From Agromyces ramosus (GTDB taxonomy: Bacteria; Actinomycetota; Actinomycetes; Actinomycetales; Microbacteriaceae), in NCBI RefSeq assembly GCF_004216665.1, contig NZ_SGWY01000004.1, forward strand, positions 248,001 to 312,000: 64,000 bases of DNA, in the 5' to 3' direction. Below the pieces are notes generated by a model, which was not told the origin of the DNA, made no database searches, and saw only the letters and a list, made by a program, of their open reading frames with translations. Of this stretch, positions 26,755 to 35,446 are shown piece by piece; position 1 is the first letter of the stretch; each line of letters begins with the position of its first letter. The translations under genes were made by a program, and so were the position numbers.

Positions 26755-29250
26755 ATGGGGGCGAGCGTCGCGAGTGCCACCGGCCTGACCACGGCCGAGG
26801 TCGCGGAGCGCATCGCGCGCGGCGAGACCAACGCGTTCGAGAGTCCCACGAGCCGAAGCGCGTGGAGCATCATCCGCGCCAATGTCTTCACGCTCTTCAA
26901 CGGCATCATCGCGGCGTGCTTCCTCGTACTGCTGCTCATCGGGCGCTGGCAGGACGCGCTGTTCGGCGTGAGCGCCATCGCGAACACGATCATCGGCTCG
27001 GTGCAGGAGTTCCGGGCGAAGCGCTCGCTCGACAAGCTCGCGCTCATGCACGCGCCGCAGGCGCGTGTGCTCCGCGACGGCGCCGAAACGGACATCGCCA
27101 TCGCCGAGGTGGTGCTGGGCGACACGCTCGTGCTGCGCGCGGGCGATCAGGTCGGGGCGGATGCCTCGGTGGCGTCGTCCGAACGGTTGCAGCTCGACGA
27201 GTCCATGCTCACGGGCGAATCCGATCCGGTCGACAAGGCGCCCGGCGATGCCGTGCTGTCGGGGTCGATCGTGATCGGCGGAGGCGGCACCGCGGTCGTC
27301 GACAAGGTCGGTGCGGACTCGTTCGCGAACAGGCTCTCGAGCGAGGCCAAGCAGTTCTCGCTCGTGGCATCCGAGTTGCGCAGCTCGATCAACCGGGTGC
27401 TCGGCTGGGTGGCGTGGATCATCGGGCCGGTCAGCCTGCTGGTGCTGAACGCGCAGATGGTCGCCGCCGGGGGATGGCCGAAGGCGATCGAGGACGGCTC
27501 GTGGCAGGACGCCGCGGTGGCGACGATCGCCTCGGTCGTCGCGATGATCCCGCTCGGGCTCGTGCTCATGACGAGCATCACGTTCGCGGTCGGTGCCGTG
27601 AAGCTGGCCAACCGCAAGGTGCTCGTGCAGGAGCTGCCCGCCGTCGAGGGCCTCGCGCGGGTCGACCTCATCTGCCTCGACAAGACGGGCACCCTCACCG
27701 AGGGCGACATCGTGTTCGACGATTCGCACGCCCTCGTCGCCACGCCGCCCGACGGATGGACCGACGTGCTCGCATGGTACGGCGCCGAGCCCGAGGCGAA
27801 TGCGACGGCCCGGTGCCTGGTCGAGCCGTATCCCGTGCAGCGCGTGCTCCAGCCCGAGGCGCGCATCGCCTTCTCGTCGGCGCGCAAGTGGAGCGCGGTC
27901 GGGTTCGCGGGTGCCGGCACCTGGGTGCTCGGCGGCCCCGAGATGGTCTTCGCGGCATCCGTCGACGCCTCGGATGCCGCGGTCGACCTCCGCGACCGAG
28001 CGGCCGAGCTCGCGGCGACCGGCCGGCGCACGCTCGTGCTCGCCCACAGCCCCGAGGAGCTCACGCAGGAGCGCGCCGACGCCGAGCGCCTGCCCGGGTC
28101 GCTCACCGCCGTGGCCCTGCTGACCTTCCGCGAGAGCGTGCGCCCCGACGCGAAGGAGACCCTCGAGTACTTCGCCGAGCAGGGCGTGGCCGTGCGCATC
28201 ATCTCGGGCGACAACCCGCAGACCGTCGCGGCGATCGCGCGTGAGGTGGGCGTCGACGCCCCGTCGGGATTCGACGCGCGCGAACTGCCCGTCGACCTCG
28301 ACGAGCTCGGCGAGGCGCTCGAGGAGCACGTCGTCTTCGGCCGGGTGACGCCGTCGCAGAAGAAGGACATCGTCACCGCCCTGCAGCGGAGGGGCCACAC
28401 CGTCGCGATGACCGGCGACGGCGTCAACGACGCGCTGGCGATCAAGGAGGCCGACATCGGCATCGCCATGGACTCGGGCTCCGCGGCGACCAAGGCCGTG
28501 GCCCGGCTCGTGCTGCTCGACGGCCGGTTCTCGCAGCTGCCCGGCGTCGTGGCCGAGGGGCGGCAGGTCATCGCCAACATCGAGCGCGTCTCGATGCTGT
28601 TCCTCACGAAGACCGCCTACGCCACCGCACTCGCGGTGCTGTTCGGCGTCATGCTGCTGCCGTTCCCGTTCCTCCCGCGCCAGCTCTCGGTCGTCGACGG
28701 GCTCACGATCGGCCTGCCGGCGTTCTTCCTCGCGCTCATGCCGAACCGCCGGCGCTACGTGCCGGGCTTCCTGCGGCGCTCCCTCAGCTTCGCGATCCCC
28801 GCCGGAATCATCATCGCGCTGGTACTGGCGCTCTACAGCCGCATGGCGACCGACGCCGGGATCCCGCAGGACGAGCTGCGCACCGGGTCGACGATGATCC
28901 TCACGATCGTCGGCCTCTGGGTGCTCATCGTGCTCTCACGGCCGATCGACGGCTGGAAGATCCTGATCATCGGCTCGATGATGATCGGACTGGTGCTCGT
29001 CTACTCGGTCCCGCTGATCTCGGACTTCCTGCAGTTCACCGACCCGTCGCTGACGACCGCGCTGCTCGTGATCGGATCGTCGCTCGTCGCGATCGCCGGC
29101 ATCGAGGTGGTGCGCTTCGTGCACCGGCGCGCGGTCGCGCGCATGACGTTCGTGCCGGCGCCCGCGCTCGCCGCCGCCGTCAGGCAGCAGGAAGCGTCCG
29201 AGCGCGGCGGAAGAACTCGGCCGACCGTCCCGCCCACAGCGCGAGGATGA
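26755..29250 (+). CDS. ctpE: CtpE-like cation-transporting P-type ATPase
   Basis: Membrane pump, 831 residues, resembling M. tuberculosis CtpE (linked to calcium uptake). Helices at the N-terminus (ANVFTLFNGIIAACFLVLLL), then the unusual QEFRAKRSLDKLALM, actuator motif MLTGESDPV, phosphorylation site DKTGTLTEGD (Asp309), nucleotide region with KWSAVGF, hinge MTGDGVNDALAIKEADIGIAM, and six C-terminal membrane spans. It lacks heavy-metal CPC and N-terminal metal-binding domains. Start at ATG in MGASVAS; a longer reading (MWWDDR) is possible. The last 71 bases overlap the convergent DUF7144 gene. Confidence 0.87.
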   Translation: MGASVASATGLTTAEVAERIARGETNAFESPTSRSAWSIIRANVFTLFNGIIAACFLVLLLIGRWQDALFGVSAIANTIIGSVQEFRAKRSLDKLALMHAPQARVLRDGAETDIAIAEVVLGDTLVLRAGDQVGADASVASSERLQLDESMLTGESDPVDKAPGDAVLSGSIVIGGGGTAVVDKVGADSFANRLSSEAKQFSLVASELRSSINRVLGWVAWIIGPVSLLVLNAQMVAAGGWPKAIEDGSWQDAAVATIASVVAMIPLGLVLMTSITFAVGAVKLANRKVLVQELPAVEGLARVDLICLDKTGTLTEGDIVFDDSHALVATPPDGWTDVLAWYGAEPEANATARCLVEPYPVQRVLQPEARIAFSSARKWSAVGFAGAGTWVLGGPEMVFAASVDASDAAVDLRDRAAELAATGRRTLVLAHSPEELTQERADAERLPGSLTAVALLTFRESVRPDAKETLEYFAEQGVAVRIISGDNPQTVAAIAREVGVDAPSGFDARELPVDLDELGEALEEHVVFGRVTPSQKKDIVTALQRRGHTVAMTGDGVNDALAIKEADIGIAMDSGSAATKAVARLVLLDGRFSQLPGVVAEGRQVIANIERVSMLFLTKTAYATALAVLFGVMLLPFPFLPRQLSVVDGLTIGLPAFFLALMPNRRRYVPGFLRRSLSFAIPAGIIIALVLALYSRMATDAGIPQDELRTGSTMILTIVGLWVLIVLSRPIDGWKILIIGSMMIGLVLVYSVPLISDFLQFTDPSLTTALLVIGSSLVAIAGIEVVRFVHRRAVARMTFVPAPALAAAVRQQEASERGGRTRPTVPPTARG

Positions 29251-29617
29251 TGAGCGCGGTCACGACCGCGCCGATGCCGAACGACCACCAGGCGCCCCCG
29301 TCGCCCGGCGCGGCGATGATGTCGATGAGGTCGACGATGGTCGACAGCGCCACGAGCGCCGTCACGAAGATGCGCGCGATGTTGCGCCCACGGGTCAGGC
29401 CCGACGCCATGGCGATCGTCAGGAGTCCGATGAGGATCATGCCCGCGCCCCAGAGCGTCACGGGGAACGCGTTGCCCGAGGCGCGGACCGAGTCGTCGTA
29501 GCGGAGCAGGATGAGCACGACGCCGGCGACGATGTCGAAGACCCCCGAGATGTAGGCGAGCACCACGACGACGATCACCCGCTTCGGAGGCCGCAGCCCC
29601 GTGGCCTCGTCGCTCAT
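29180..29617 (-). CDS. DUF7144-like four-helix membrane protein
   Basis: A 145-residue membrane protein with four predicted spans (VIVVVVLAYISGVFDIVAGVVLIL, LWGAGMILIGLLTIAMASGL, IARIFVTALVALSTIVDLIDI, SFGIGAVVTALIILALWAG). Similar proteins are common in actinobacteria (DUF7144) with no known role. GGGAGGGGG precedes the ATG. Its coding end lies inside the ctpE coding end on the opposite strand (71 bp), an unusually long antisense 3' overlap. Confidence 0.72.
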   Translation of the reverse strand: MSDEATGLRPPKRVIVVVVLAYISGVFDIVAGVVLILLRYDDSVRASGNAFPVTLWGAGMILIGLLTIAMASGLTRGRNIARIFVTALVALSTIVDLIDIIAAPGDGGAWWSFGIGAVVTALIILALWAGRSAEFFRRARTLPAA

Positions 29618-29726
29618 CTCGGCCCCCTCCCGGCGCGCAGCGCAGCGCTCGGCTCCAGCATACGAGCGGGGCCCTGCACGCGCTGGGTTAGCATGACGCC
29701 AGGGCCTCGGCCGGCTGGAGGACGAT

Positions 29727-30671
29727 GTGACGGACGGCGGGCGGCTCGCGATCGATGCGGGCCAGTCGGGAATCAAGGTGCGCCACGCGGATGCCGCGGG
29801 CGCCAGCGAGTGGGCCGGTCCGGGCATCCGCACCGACCTGCCGCTCCTGCCGCAGCTCGCCCGGGTCATGGAGGACGCGGTCGAGGCCGGCCGGTCGTTC
29901 GACGAGGTCGGGCTGGGCGTCTCGGGCCTCACGTCCGACGAGGCCGACCCCGGGTACCTGCTCGCCGCCACCGCCCAGCACGGCGTTCGAGCGGTGCACC
30001 TCGCGCACGACTCGATCACGGCCTACCTCGGCGCGCTCGGCGACGACCGCGGCGCCGTGGTCGCCTCGGGCACGGGCGTGGTCACCCTCGCGGTCGGACG
30101 CACCGAGCTGGCGCGGGTCGACGGGTGGGGCTACCTCCTCGGGGACGCGGGGAGCGGCTATTGGCTCGGACGCGCCGGCCTCGACGCAGTGATGCGCGCC
30201 CACGACGGGCGGGGCGACGCCACGGCGCTCACCGCGATCGCGCTGGGCGAGTTCCCCGACCTGGAGCACGCGTACATCGAGCTGCAGTCGGATCCGGGTC
30301 GCGTCGGGCGCATCGCCGCGTATGCGAGGCACGTCGCCGACGCGGCGGGCGCGGGCGATGCGGTCGCCCGGGTGATCGTGTCGGCGGCGGGGCGCGAGCT
30401 CGCGGCATCCGTGATCGCCGGGCTTCGACGCGTCGGCGAGGCCGAGGCCACCGCACCCCGGGTCCGTGCCGTCGGCGGCGTGTTCGGCGGTGCCGAACTG
30501 ACGTCCGCGTTCACGGCCGCGGTGCTCGAGGGCGTGCCGTCGGCGGAGATCCGGATCGGCGAGGCGCATCCGCTCGACGGAGCCGCCGCCCTGGCCGCGG
30601 TGGCGCCCACCAGCGCGCTCGCGGGTCACATCGCCACGGCGTCGGTGGGAACGGACCCGATCCGCTCTTGA
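29727..30671 (+). CDS. BadF/BadG-type ATPase (N-acetylglucosamine kinase-like)
   Basis: Sugar kinase of the ASKHA superfamily, 314 residues. Phosphate-1 loop RLAIDAGQSGIKV near residue 6, substrate/connect region HLAHDSITAYLGALGDDRGAVVASGTGVVTLAVG near 88-122, WGYLLGDAGSGYWLGRAGLDAV near 130, and adenosine loop RVRAVGGVFGGAEL near 245. This matches bacterial GlcNAc kinase-like members rather than the larger CoA reductase activators. No cysteine cluster. GTG start with GGAGG upstream. Likely phosphorylates an amino sugar from wall recycling; substrate not proven. Confidence 0.82.
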   Translation: MTDGGRLAIDAGQSGIKVRHADAAGASEWAGPGIRTDLPLLPQLARVMEDAVEAGRSFDEVGLGVSGLTSDEADPGYLLAATAQHGVRAVHLAHDSITAYLGALGDDRGAVVASGTGVVTLAVGRTELARVDGWGYLLGDAGSGYWLGRAGLDAVMRAHDGRGDATALTAIALGEFPDLEHAYIELQSDPGRVGRIAAYARHVADAAGAGDAVARVIVSAAGRELAASVIAGLRRVGEAEATAPRVRAVGGVFGGAELTSAFTAAVLEGVPSAEIRIGEAHPLDGAAALAAVAPTSALAGHIATASVGTDPIRS

Positions 30672-30696
30672 CCGCCTCTCGGCGGAGCACTATATT
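30668..30696 (+). promoter_or_regulatory. Sigma-70-type promoter for the DUF1036 pair
   Basis: TTGACC (30668-30673) and TATATT (30691-30696) with a 17-base spacer. The -35 overlaps the stop codon of the kinase gene. This is the closest match to a consensus housekeeping promoter I see in the window; it predicts a leader of about 165 bases before the next gene. Confidence 0.6.
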
Positions 30697-30869
30697 GCGC
30701 CGTGTTGGGGGGCTAGCCTGGTCGGCTCGCGTGGGGGAGCGTCGGCCGTCGGTTCTGCCGTGCACCCGTCGAGACGACGCGCTCCAGCTCGCCATCGTGC
30801 CGAGCCGGCGATTGCGGGGCGCCTCGCGTGTCCACCACCGTCGGACGCACCATCCGAATGGAGGAACGC

Positions 30870-31094
30870 ATGAACGACCGATCAGAGCTCTCACGTCCAC
30901 TCACCGCGGACGAGGTCGCGACGCTGGCCCCGCCGCCCGAGTCCGACGCCGAGAGTCCGACCACCGCTCGATCCGAGCAGGGATCGGAGGCGACGGGCGA
31001 GGTCCATCGCCCGGGGCTCCTCGCGTCCGCCCCGGCAGGGGCGGAGCAGGCCGACACGATCCCCAATCCGCGCAGCGTCGGCGAGGGGGACTGA
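30870..31094 (+). CDS. Small Pro/Glu-rich protein, probably disordered
   Basis: A 74-residue protein starting MNDRSELSRPLTADEV and ending SVGEGD, without hydrophobic segments or cysteines, hence probably unstructured. GGAGGAACGC directly upstream of the ATG is a strong ribosome-binding site (an ATG within that site is unlikely to be used). One base separates its stop from the next ATG, so it is co-translated with the DUF1036-like protein and may be its partner. Confidence 0.6.
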   Translation: MNDRSELSRPLTADEVATLAPPPESDAESPTTARSEQGSEATGEVHRPGLLASAPAGAEQADTIPNPRSVGEGD

Positions 31095-31095
31095 C

Positions 31096-31440
31096 ATGGC
31101 CATCTACGTCCACAACGGAACGGCCTCGACGATGTACGTGGCGCTGGCCTATCACTCCCCGAACTGCGACGGCGACAACTGGGCGAAGAAGGGGTGGTGG
31201 CAGATCGGGCCCGGCGGGCGCGCGACCATCCGCGGGGGCGCGTCGAACGGCGCGAAGTACTTCTGGTACGCCGAGAACGACGCCGGCATGCAGTGGGCCG
31301 GCCCGTTCGTCACGAACCTGCCGGTCAGGGCGTTCGACTGGTGCTGGCGCACGTCCAGCACCGACAGCAGCCCGAAGGGACTGCGGATGCTCCTGGTTCC
31401 GACCACGAGCGTGAACCACTCGCTCGTGCTGCAGGGCTGA
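31096..31440 (+). CDS. DUF1036-like protein
   Basis: A 114-residue, aromatic-rich, probably all-beta protein: MAIYVHNGTASTMYVALAYHS, then NWAKKGWWQIGPGGRATI, KYFWYAENDAGMQWAGPF and CWRTSSTDSSPKGLRMLLV. The pattern fits DUF1036 (an integral-fold module also found in secreted virulence-type proteins), but there is no signal peptide here. Two cysteines (about residues 24 and 83) could pair. Function unknown. Confidence 0.65.
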   Translation: MAIYVHNGTASTMYVALAYHSPNCDGDNWAKKGWWQIGPGGRATIRGGASNGAKYFWYAENDAGMQWAGPFVTNLPVRAFDWCWRTSSTDSSPKGLRMLLVPTTSVNHSLVLQG

Positions 31441-31453
31441 CGCCCGAAACCGC

Positions 31454-31486
31454 GTGCGCGGCGAGCCGTGTCGGGCCGCCGCGCAC
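31454..31486. terminator. Hairpin between convergent genes
   Basis: GTGCGCGGC pairs with GCCGCGCAC (9 bp) around a 15-base loop, located between the DUF1036-like gene and the AHSA1 gene. Likely two-way terminator; the long loop lowers confidence. Confidence 0.5.
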
Positions 31487-31490
31487 ACGG

Positions 31491-31955
31491 TCATGCGCGC
31501 GTGAGGAACGCCTCGATGCGGTCGAGCGCGCCGACCCAGACCATGGTCGAGAAGAAGTCGCGCACCTCGGGGGTCGGGAAGCCGGTCTGCTCGACGGTCA
31601 CGAGCGTTCCCACGTCGCTGGGCTCGAAGGTGACGACGACGTGCGTCGACATGGTCTGCCCGCTCGGGTCGCTGCCCGTCGATTCGGTCACGAGCCGGTG
31701 CGGGCGGTCGATCTCGACGAACGTCTGCTCCTCGCGGAACAGCGTGTCGCGGTTCGGCCCCCACACGGCGACCTGCTTACCGCCGACCCGCAGGTCGACC
31801 TCGATCTCGACGACGCCGGGCTCCTCGTCGAGGATCGAGAACCAGATCTTCTGCTTCTCGGCGTCGGTGTACGCGTCGAAGACCTCCTCGGGCGTCGCGG
31901 GGAGCTCTCGCGTCAGCCGCAGCCCGATGGTCTCGCTCGTGTCGATCTCGCTCAT
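31491..31955 (-). CDS. AHSA1-type SRPBCC protein
   Basis: A 154-residue helix-grip protein: GLRLTRELPATPEEVFDAYTDAEKQKIWF, then VDLRVGGKQVAVWGP, RPHRLVTEST, THVVVTFEP and a C-terminal VWVGALDRIEAFL. This is the type commonly paired with an ArsR-family repressor in actinobacteria. Its ATG overlaps the arsR stop (4 bases), so it is the second gene of a self-regulated operon. Ligand unknown. Confidence 0.83.
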   Translation of the reverse strand: MSEIDTSETIGLRLTRELPATPEEVFDAYTDAEKQKIWFSILDEEPGVVEIEVDLRVGGKQVAVWGPNRDTLFREEQTFVEIDRPHRLVTESTGSDPSGQTMSTHVVVTFEPSDVGTLVTVEQTGFPTPEVRDFFSTMVWVGALDRIEAFLTRA

Positions 31956-32287
31956 GATTCCGTTCCCTTCCTGAGAGTGAAGTAGACCTGGAGGCCGTCG
32001 AGGCGACGCTCCCAGAGTCGCTGGTAATAGCTGATCCACGCCATGGCGTCGTCCAAACGCTCGGTGCCGAGCTGGACCTGCCGCACGCGGCCGACCTTCT
32101 CGGTGGTGACGAGGCCCGCGGCCTCGAGCACGTCCACGTGCTTGCGGATGCCGGTGAGCGTCATGCCCGATGGCGTCGCGAGCTCGGTGATCGTGGCCGG
32201 CCCCTCGCCCAGGCGGGTCAGGATGGCGCGGCGGGTCTCGTCGGCGAGGGCGGCGAACGCCCGATCGAGTGCCTGTTGCTGAACCAT
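31952..32287 (-). CDS. ArsR-family winged-helix repressor (SRPBCC-partner type)
   Basis: A 111-residue repressor: ALADETRRAILTRLGEGPAT, recognition region SGMTLTGIRKHVDVLEAAGLV, and wing TTEKVGRVRQVQLG. No cysteines, so not a metal sensor of the classical type. MVQQQ is the preferred start: TACACT lies 7 bases upstream within the operator, implying a leaderless message. An upstream ATG would run through the operator. Represses itself and the AHSA1 gene (inference). Confidence 0.85.
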   Translation of the reverse strand: MVQQQALDRAFAALADETRRAILTRLGEGPATITELATPSGMTLTGIRKHVDVLEAAGLVTTEKVGRVRQVQLGTERLDDAMAWISYYQRLWERRLDGLQVYFTLRKGTES

Positions 32288-32289
32288 GT

Positions 32290-32312
32290 GGTTCAGTGTA
32301 TAACACTGAACC
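32290..32312 (-). promoter_or_regulatory. ArsR-family operator overlapping the promoter
   Basis: Perfect 9-bp inverted repeat GGTTCAGTG / CACTGAACC with TATAA between the arms, starting only 3 bases from the arsR ATG. TACACT (minus strand) inside it is a likely -10, so bound repressor would cover the promoter and start codon. TTGAAC a little upstream may be the -35 or another half-site. Confidence 0.78.
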
Positions 32313-32410
32313 GAAAAGTTCAATAAACGGGAGCATGCCCGGGTACCTCGGAGCCGTATGATGCTCTGACCGGTCGCAGCGACCGCCCATCATCGAGCGA
32401 GGAGCCGCCG

Positions 32411-33001
32411 TTGCCACCTGTCAGAGCAGTCCGCCGCCGCGCCATCGCCCTCGTCGCGGCCGTCGTCGTCGCGGGGGTGCTGACCGGATGCTCCGTCGCT
32501 CCCTTCGCAGACGGCCTCGAGCGCCTTCGCGGCGGCGCGCGTGAACTCCTGGGGACTCCGGCCGCGGAGCCAACCGACGCCCCCTCGACCGTCGAACCCG
32601 CCGGACCCGGCGCGGGCCCGGCCCCGGTCGACGACGGGCGGGTCCGGGTGAGCGTGCAGGCGCTCCGTGTCGGGGACTGCATCGGCGAGTTCGACTACGA
32701 GACGGGGCTCGTGGTACTCCTCCCCTGCGACGGCCCGCACATCGAGGAGGTGTACCACGAGTACCGCATCCTCGAGGGCGCCGAGTTCCCCGGCGACGAC
32801 CGCATCATGCGCGTCGCGGAGGACGAGTGCCGTTCGGCATTCGAACCGTACATCGGCGAGCGGTGGGACGACTCCGAGTTCTCGTACACGTACTGGGCCC
32901 CCGTGGAGGACTCGTGGAACTGGGGCGACCGCGTGATCCTGTGCACGCTCTATCAGCCCGGTGTCGAGCTCGGAGCACCTGCAGGCGACCTGGCCGCATG
33001 A
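32411..33001 (+). CDS. Lipoprotein with a septum-formation-type domain
   Basis: A 196-residue exported lipoprotein. Basic start RAVRRRAIALVAAVVVAGV and lipobox LTGC at about residues 24-27, a Pro/Ala/Thr linker (45-75), then the Septum_form-like domain: VGDCIGEFDYE, VLLPCDGPHIEEVYHEYRIL, EDECRSAFEPYIG and DRVILCTLY, with four cysteines likely to form two disulfides. TTG start with GCGAGGAG upstream. The family name comes from a Corynebacterium study; a direct role in division here is not shown. Confidence 0.78.
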   Translation: MPPVRAVRRRAIALVAAVVVAGVLTGCSVAPFADGLERLRGGARELLGTPAAEPTDAPSTVEPAGPGAGPAPVDDGRVRVSVQALRVGDCIGEFDYETGLVVLLPCDGPHIEEVYHEYRILEGAEFPGDDRIMRVAEDECRSAFEPYIGERWDDSEFSYTYWAPVEDSWNWGDRVILCTLYQPGVELGAPAGDLAA

Positions 33002-33014
33002 CCTGAGCGCGCCC

Positions 33015-33038
33015 GCATCCGTCGATGACGACGGATGC
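33015..33038. terminator. Hairpin built from GCATCC/GGATGC words
   Basis: GCATCCGTC pairs perfectly with GACGGATGC around GATGAC, 14 bases after the lipoprotein stop and before the convergent SDR gene. Confidence 0.6.
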
Positions 33039-33075
33039 CGCCGCGGCGCGCGCCGAGGTCCGCGACATCCGGGCG

Positions 33076-33939
33076 TCACCAGGCGGCTCCGGTCAACTCC
33101 TCGCTGACCTGCCACAGGCGCTTCGCCGTCGCCTCGTCGTGCGAACGCGGTGACGAGCGCTTGGGGCGGCGATCATGGAAGTACCCGCCCGTCACGCCGT
33201 CGAGCTCGGGCGACGAGGCCGCCCAGACGACCGTGTCCGCGCCGCGTTCGGGGGAGCGCATGAACGGACGCGCGATGCCACCCGTCGCCGCGAACAACCG
33301 CATCTGGTCCTCCGCGCCGAAGGCGGTGCGCGTGACGCCGGGGTGCACCACGTTCGCGGTGACACCCGTTCCGCTCAGGCGACGCGCGAGCTCGTAGGTG
33401 AAGAGCACGTTGGCGAGCTTGGACTGGTTGTAGGCGCGCTGACCCGAGTAGCGCTCGGCCCCCTGCAGGTCGTCGAAGTCGATCCTGCCGAGCGACTCCG
33501 CGCTGGACGTGACGTTCACGATCCGAGCACGCTCCTGCGCCCGCATCCGGTCGATCAGGAGGCTGGTGAGCAGGAACGGCGCGAGGTGGTTGAGTGCGAA
33601 CGTCAGTTCGAGCCCGTCCTCGGTGACGTGGCGATGCGCCCAGAAGCCGCCCACGTTGTTGACCAGCACGTCGAGGCGCGGGTAGCGCTCCTGCAGGTCG
33701 GCGGCGAGTCGGCGCACCTGCGCCTGAACGGAGAGGTCGGCCTCGAAGACGTCGATCTCGTCATTCGACGACCGGCGGCGAAGCTCCTCGGCGGCGGCTT
33801 CCGCTCGCGCTCGATCCCGACCGACGATGGCGACCCGCGCCCCGAGGGTGGCGAGTCCCGCGGCACTGGCGTTCCCGATCCCCCCGGTGCCTCCGGTGAC
33901 CACGACGTTCCGGCCGGCGAGTGGGCGCGTCTCGTTCAT
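33076..33939 (-). CDS. Short-chain dehydrogenase (retinol-dehydrogenase-like)
   Basis: NADP(H)-dependent SDR, 287 residues: NVVVTGGTGGIGNASAAGL (cofactor loop), VAIVGRDRARAE (Arg suggests NADP), VLVNNVGGFW, catalytic Ser in VNVTSSAESLG, and YNQSKLANVLF (Tyr and Lys). The order and NHLAPFLLTSLL resemble the RDH/WWOX branch acting on lipophilic alcohols, though the substrate is unknown. The C-terminal 30 residues are basic and Ser-rich. Single gene. Confidence 0.83.
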   Translation of the reverse strand: MNETRPLAGRNVVVTGGTGGIGNASAAGLATLGARVAIVGRDRARAEAAAEELRRRSSNDEIDVFEADLSVQAQVRRLAADLQERYPRLDVLVNNVGGFWAHRHVTEDGLELTFALNHLAPFLLTSLLIDRMRAQERARIVNVTSSAESLGRIDFDDLQGAERYSGQRAYNQSKLANVLFTYELARRLSGTGVTANVVHPGVTRTAFGAEDQMRLFAATGGIARPFMRSPERGADTVVWAASSPELDGVTGGYFHDRRPKRSSPRSHDEATAKRLWQVSEELTGAAW

Positions 33940-34033
33940 CTCGCTTCGCGTCCGGACGGTGCCTCGATCCGCGCCCGTCCGGGTGCCGTCACCTCCTCCT
34001 TCAAGGCTCCTCGCCGATCGGAGGGGAAGCAAG

Positions 34034-35446
34034 TCACATCGTGTCGAGGATGCCCGCCAGCTGGTCGAACGTGGTCGTGGGGTTCACGATCGCGAAGCGC
34101 GTGTTCGGGCGGCCGGCGTGCGAGCTCGGCGTCACGAACGCGCGCTGGTCGTCGAGCAGGCGCGCGGACCACGCGCCGTAGTCCTCCCGCGACCAGCCCT
34201 CGCGCTCGAACACCACGACCGACAGTTGCGGGTCGCGCACGAGCCGGAGGCCGTCGCGGGACTCGATCTCACGGGCGATGTCCTGCGCCAGCCGGATCGA
34301 GCTCGTGATCGCCGCACGATAGGCGCCGCCGCCGTACGTCGCGAGCGAGAACCACAGCGGCAGGCCGCGGGCACGTCGCGTGAGGTGCGCCGCGTAGTCC
34401 GACGGGCTCCACTCGCTCGTCTCGGTGAGGGTGTCGAGGTACTCGGCATGCTGCGTGTGCGCGCGGCGACCGGTCTCGGGGTCGCGGTAGATGAGTGCGC
34501 AGGCGTCGAACGGCGCGAACAGCCACTTGTGCGGGTCGACGATCACCGAATCGGCATGCTCCACGCCGGCGAACCGGTCGCGCGCGAGCGGCGACAGCAT
34601 GGCGGCGAGCCCGTAGGCGCCGTCGACGTGCAGCCAGAAGTCGAACTCCTCCTTGAGGGCGGCGATCGAGTCCACGTCGTCGACGATGCCGAAGTTGGTC
34701 GAGCCGGCGGTGGCGACGACCGCGAAGACGGATGCCCCGTGCTCCTCGAGTGCGGCCCGCACGGCGTCGCCGCGCAGCATCCCGTCGTCGCCGGGGGCGA
34801 CCGGCACGACGTCGACGTCCATCACGCGCGAGGCCGAGGCGATCGACGAGTGCGCCTCGGCGCTGCACACGACCTTCCAGCGGCCCGGGGCATCCGTGCC
34901 CGCCGTGCGCAGCACGAACCGCGCGTGCTCGCGCGCCGCGACCAGCGCCGAGAGGTTGCCGAGCGTGCCGCCCTGCACGAACACGCCGCCCGCGGTGGCC
35001 GGGAGCCCGAACTCGCCGGCGAGCCAGGCCAGCACCTCGTTCTCGGCGTAGACCGCGCCGGCCCCCTCGAGCCAGGACCCGCCGTACACCGCGCTCGCGG
35101 ACACGACGAGGTCGAAGGCCGTCGCCGCCTTGGTCGGCGCGGTGGGGATGAACGACAGGTACTGCGGGTGGTCGGTGGTGATGCAGGCGGGGGCGAGCAC
35201 GTGCTCGAACAGCGCGAGCGCGCGTGCGGCCCCGATGCCGGCCTCGCCGATCGCCCGACCGGCGAGGCGATCGAGTTCGAACTCCGAGACCGGCTTGTCG
35301 AGCGGAGTGTCGCGAGCGAGCATCCGTCGCCGCGAGTAGTCGAGCACGAGGTCGACGAGGTCGGTGGTCTCGGCGGAGACGGCGTGCATGCGCGTGGGGT
35401 CGGCGCCGTTCGTCGCGCGTGCCGCGGATGCGTCCTGGGCGTTCAT
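34034..35446 (-). CDS. Pyridoxal-phosphate-dependent amino acid decarboxylase (group II)
   Basis: A 470-residue decarboxylase. Domain order is typical: N-terminal dimer arm (about 25-85), PLP domain with TTDHPQYLSFIPTAPTKAA, GGVFVQGGTLGNLSALVAAR, the His stack in SAEAHSSIASA, DGAYG (Asp for the pyridine N), and VDPHKWLFAPFDA with the PLP-binding Lys; C-terminal small domain from about 380. It belongs to the tyrosine/DOPA/diaminobutyrate decarboxylase group; the substrate cannot be fixed. GAGAGGAAG precedes the ATG. Single gene, no adjacent transporter. Confidence 0.87.
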   Translation of the reverse strand: MNAQDASAARATNGADPTRMHAVSAETTDLVDLVLDYSRRRMLARDTPLDKPVSEFELDRLAGRAIGEAGIGAARALALFEHVLAPACITTDHPQYLSFIPTAPTKAATAFDLVVSASAVYGGSWLEGAGAVYAENEVLAWLAGEFGLPATAGGVFVQGGTLGNLSALVAAREHARFVLRTAGTDAPGRWKVVCSAEAHSSIASASRVMDVDVVPVAPGDDGMLRGDAVRAALEEHGASVFAVVATAGSTNFGIVDDVDSIAALKEEFDFWLHVDGAYGLAAMLSPLARDRFAGVEHADSVIVDPHKWLFAPFDACALIYRDPETGRRAHTQHAEYLDTLTETSEWSPSDYAAHLTRRARGLPLWFSLATYGGGAYRAAITSSIRLAQDIAREIESRDGLRLVRDPQLSVVVFEREGWSREDYGAWSARLLDDQRAFVTPSSHAGRPNTRFAIVNPTTTFDQLAGILDTM

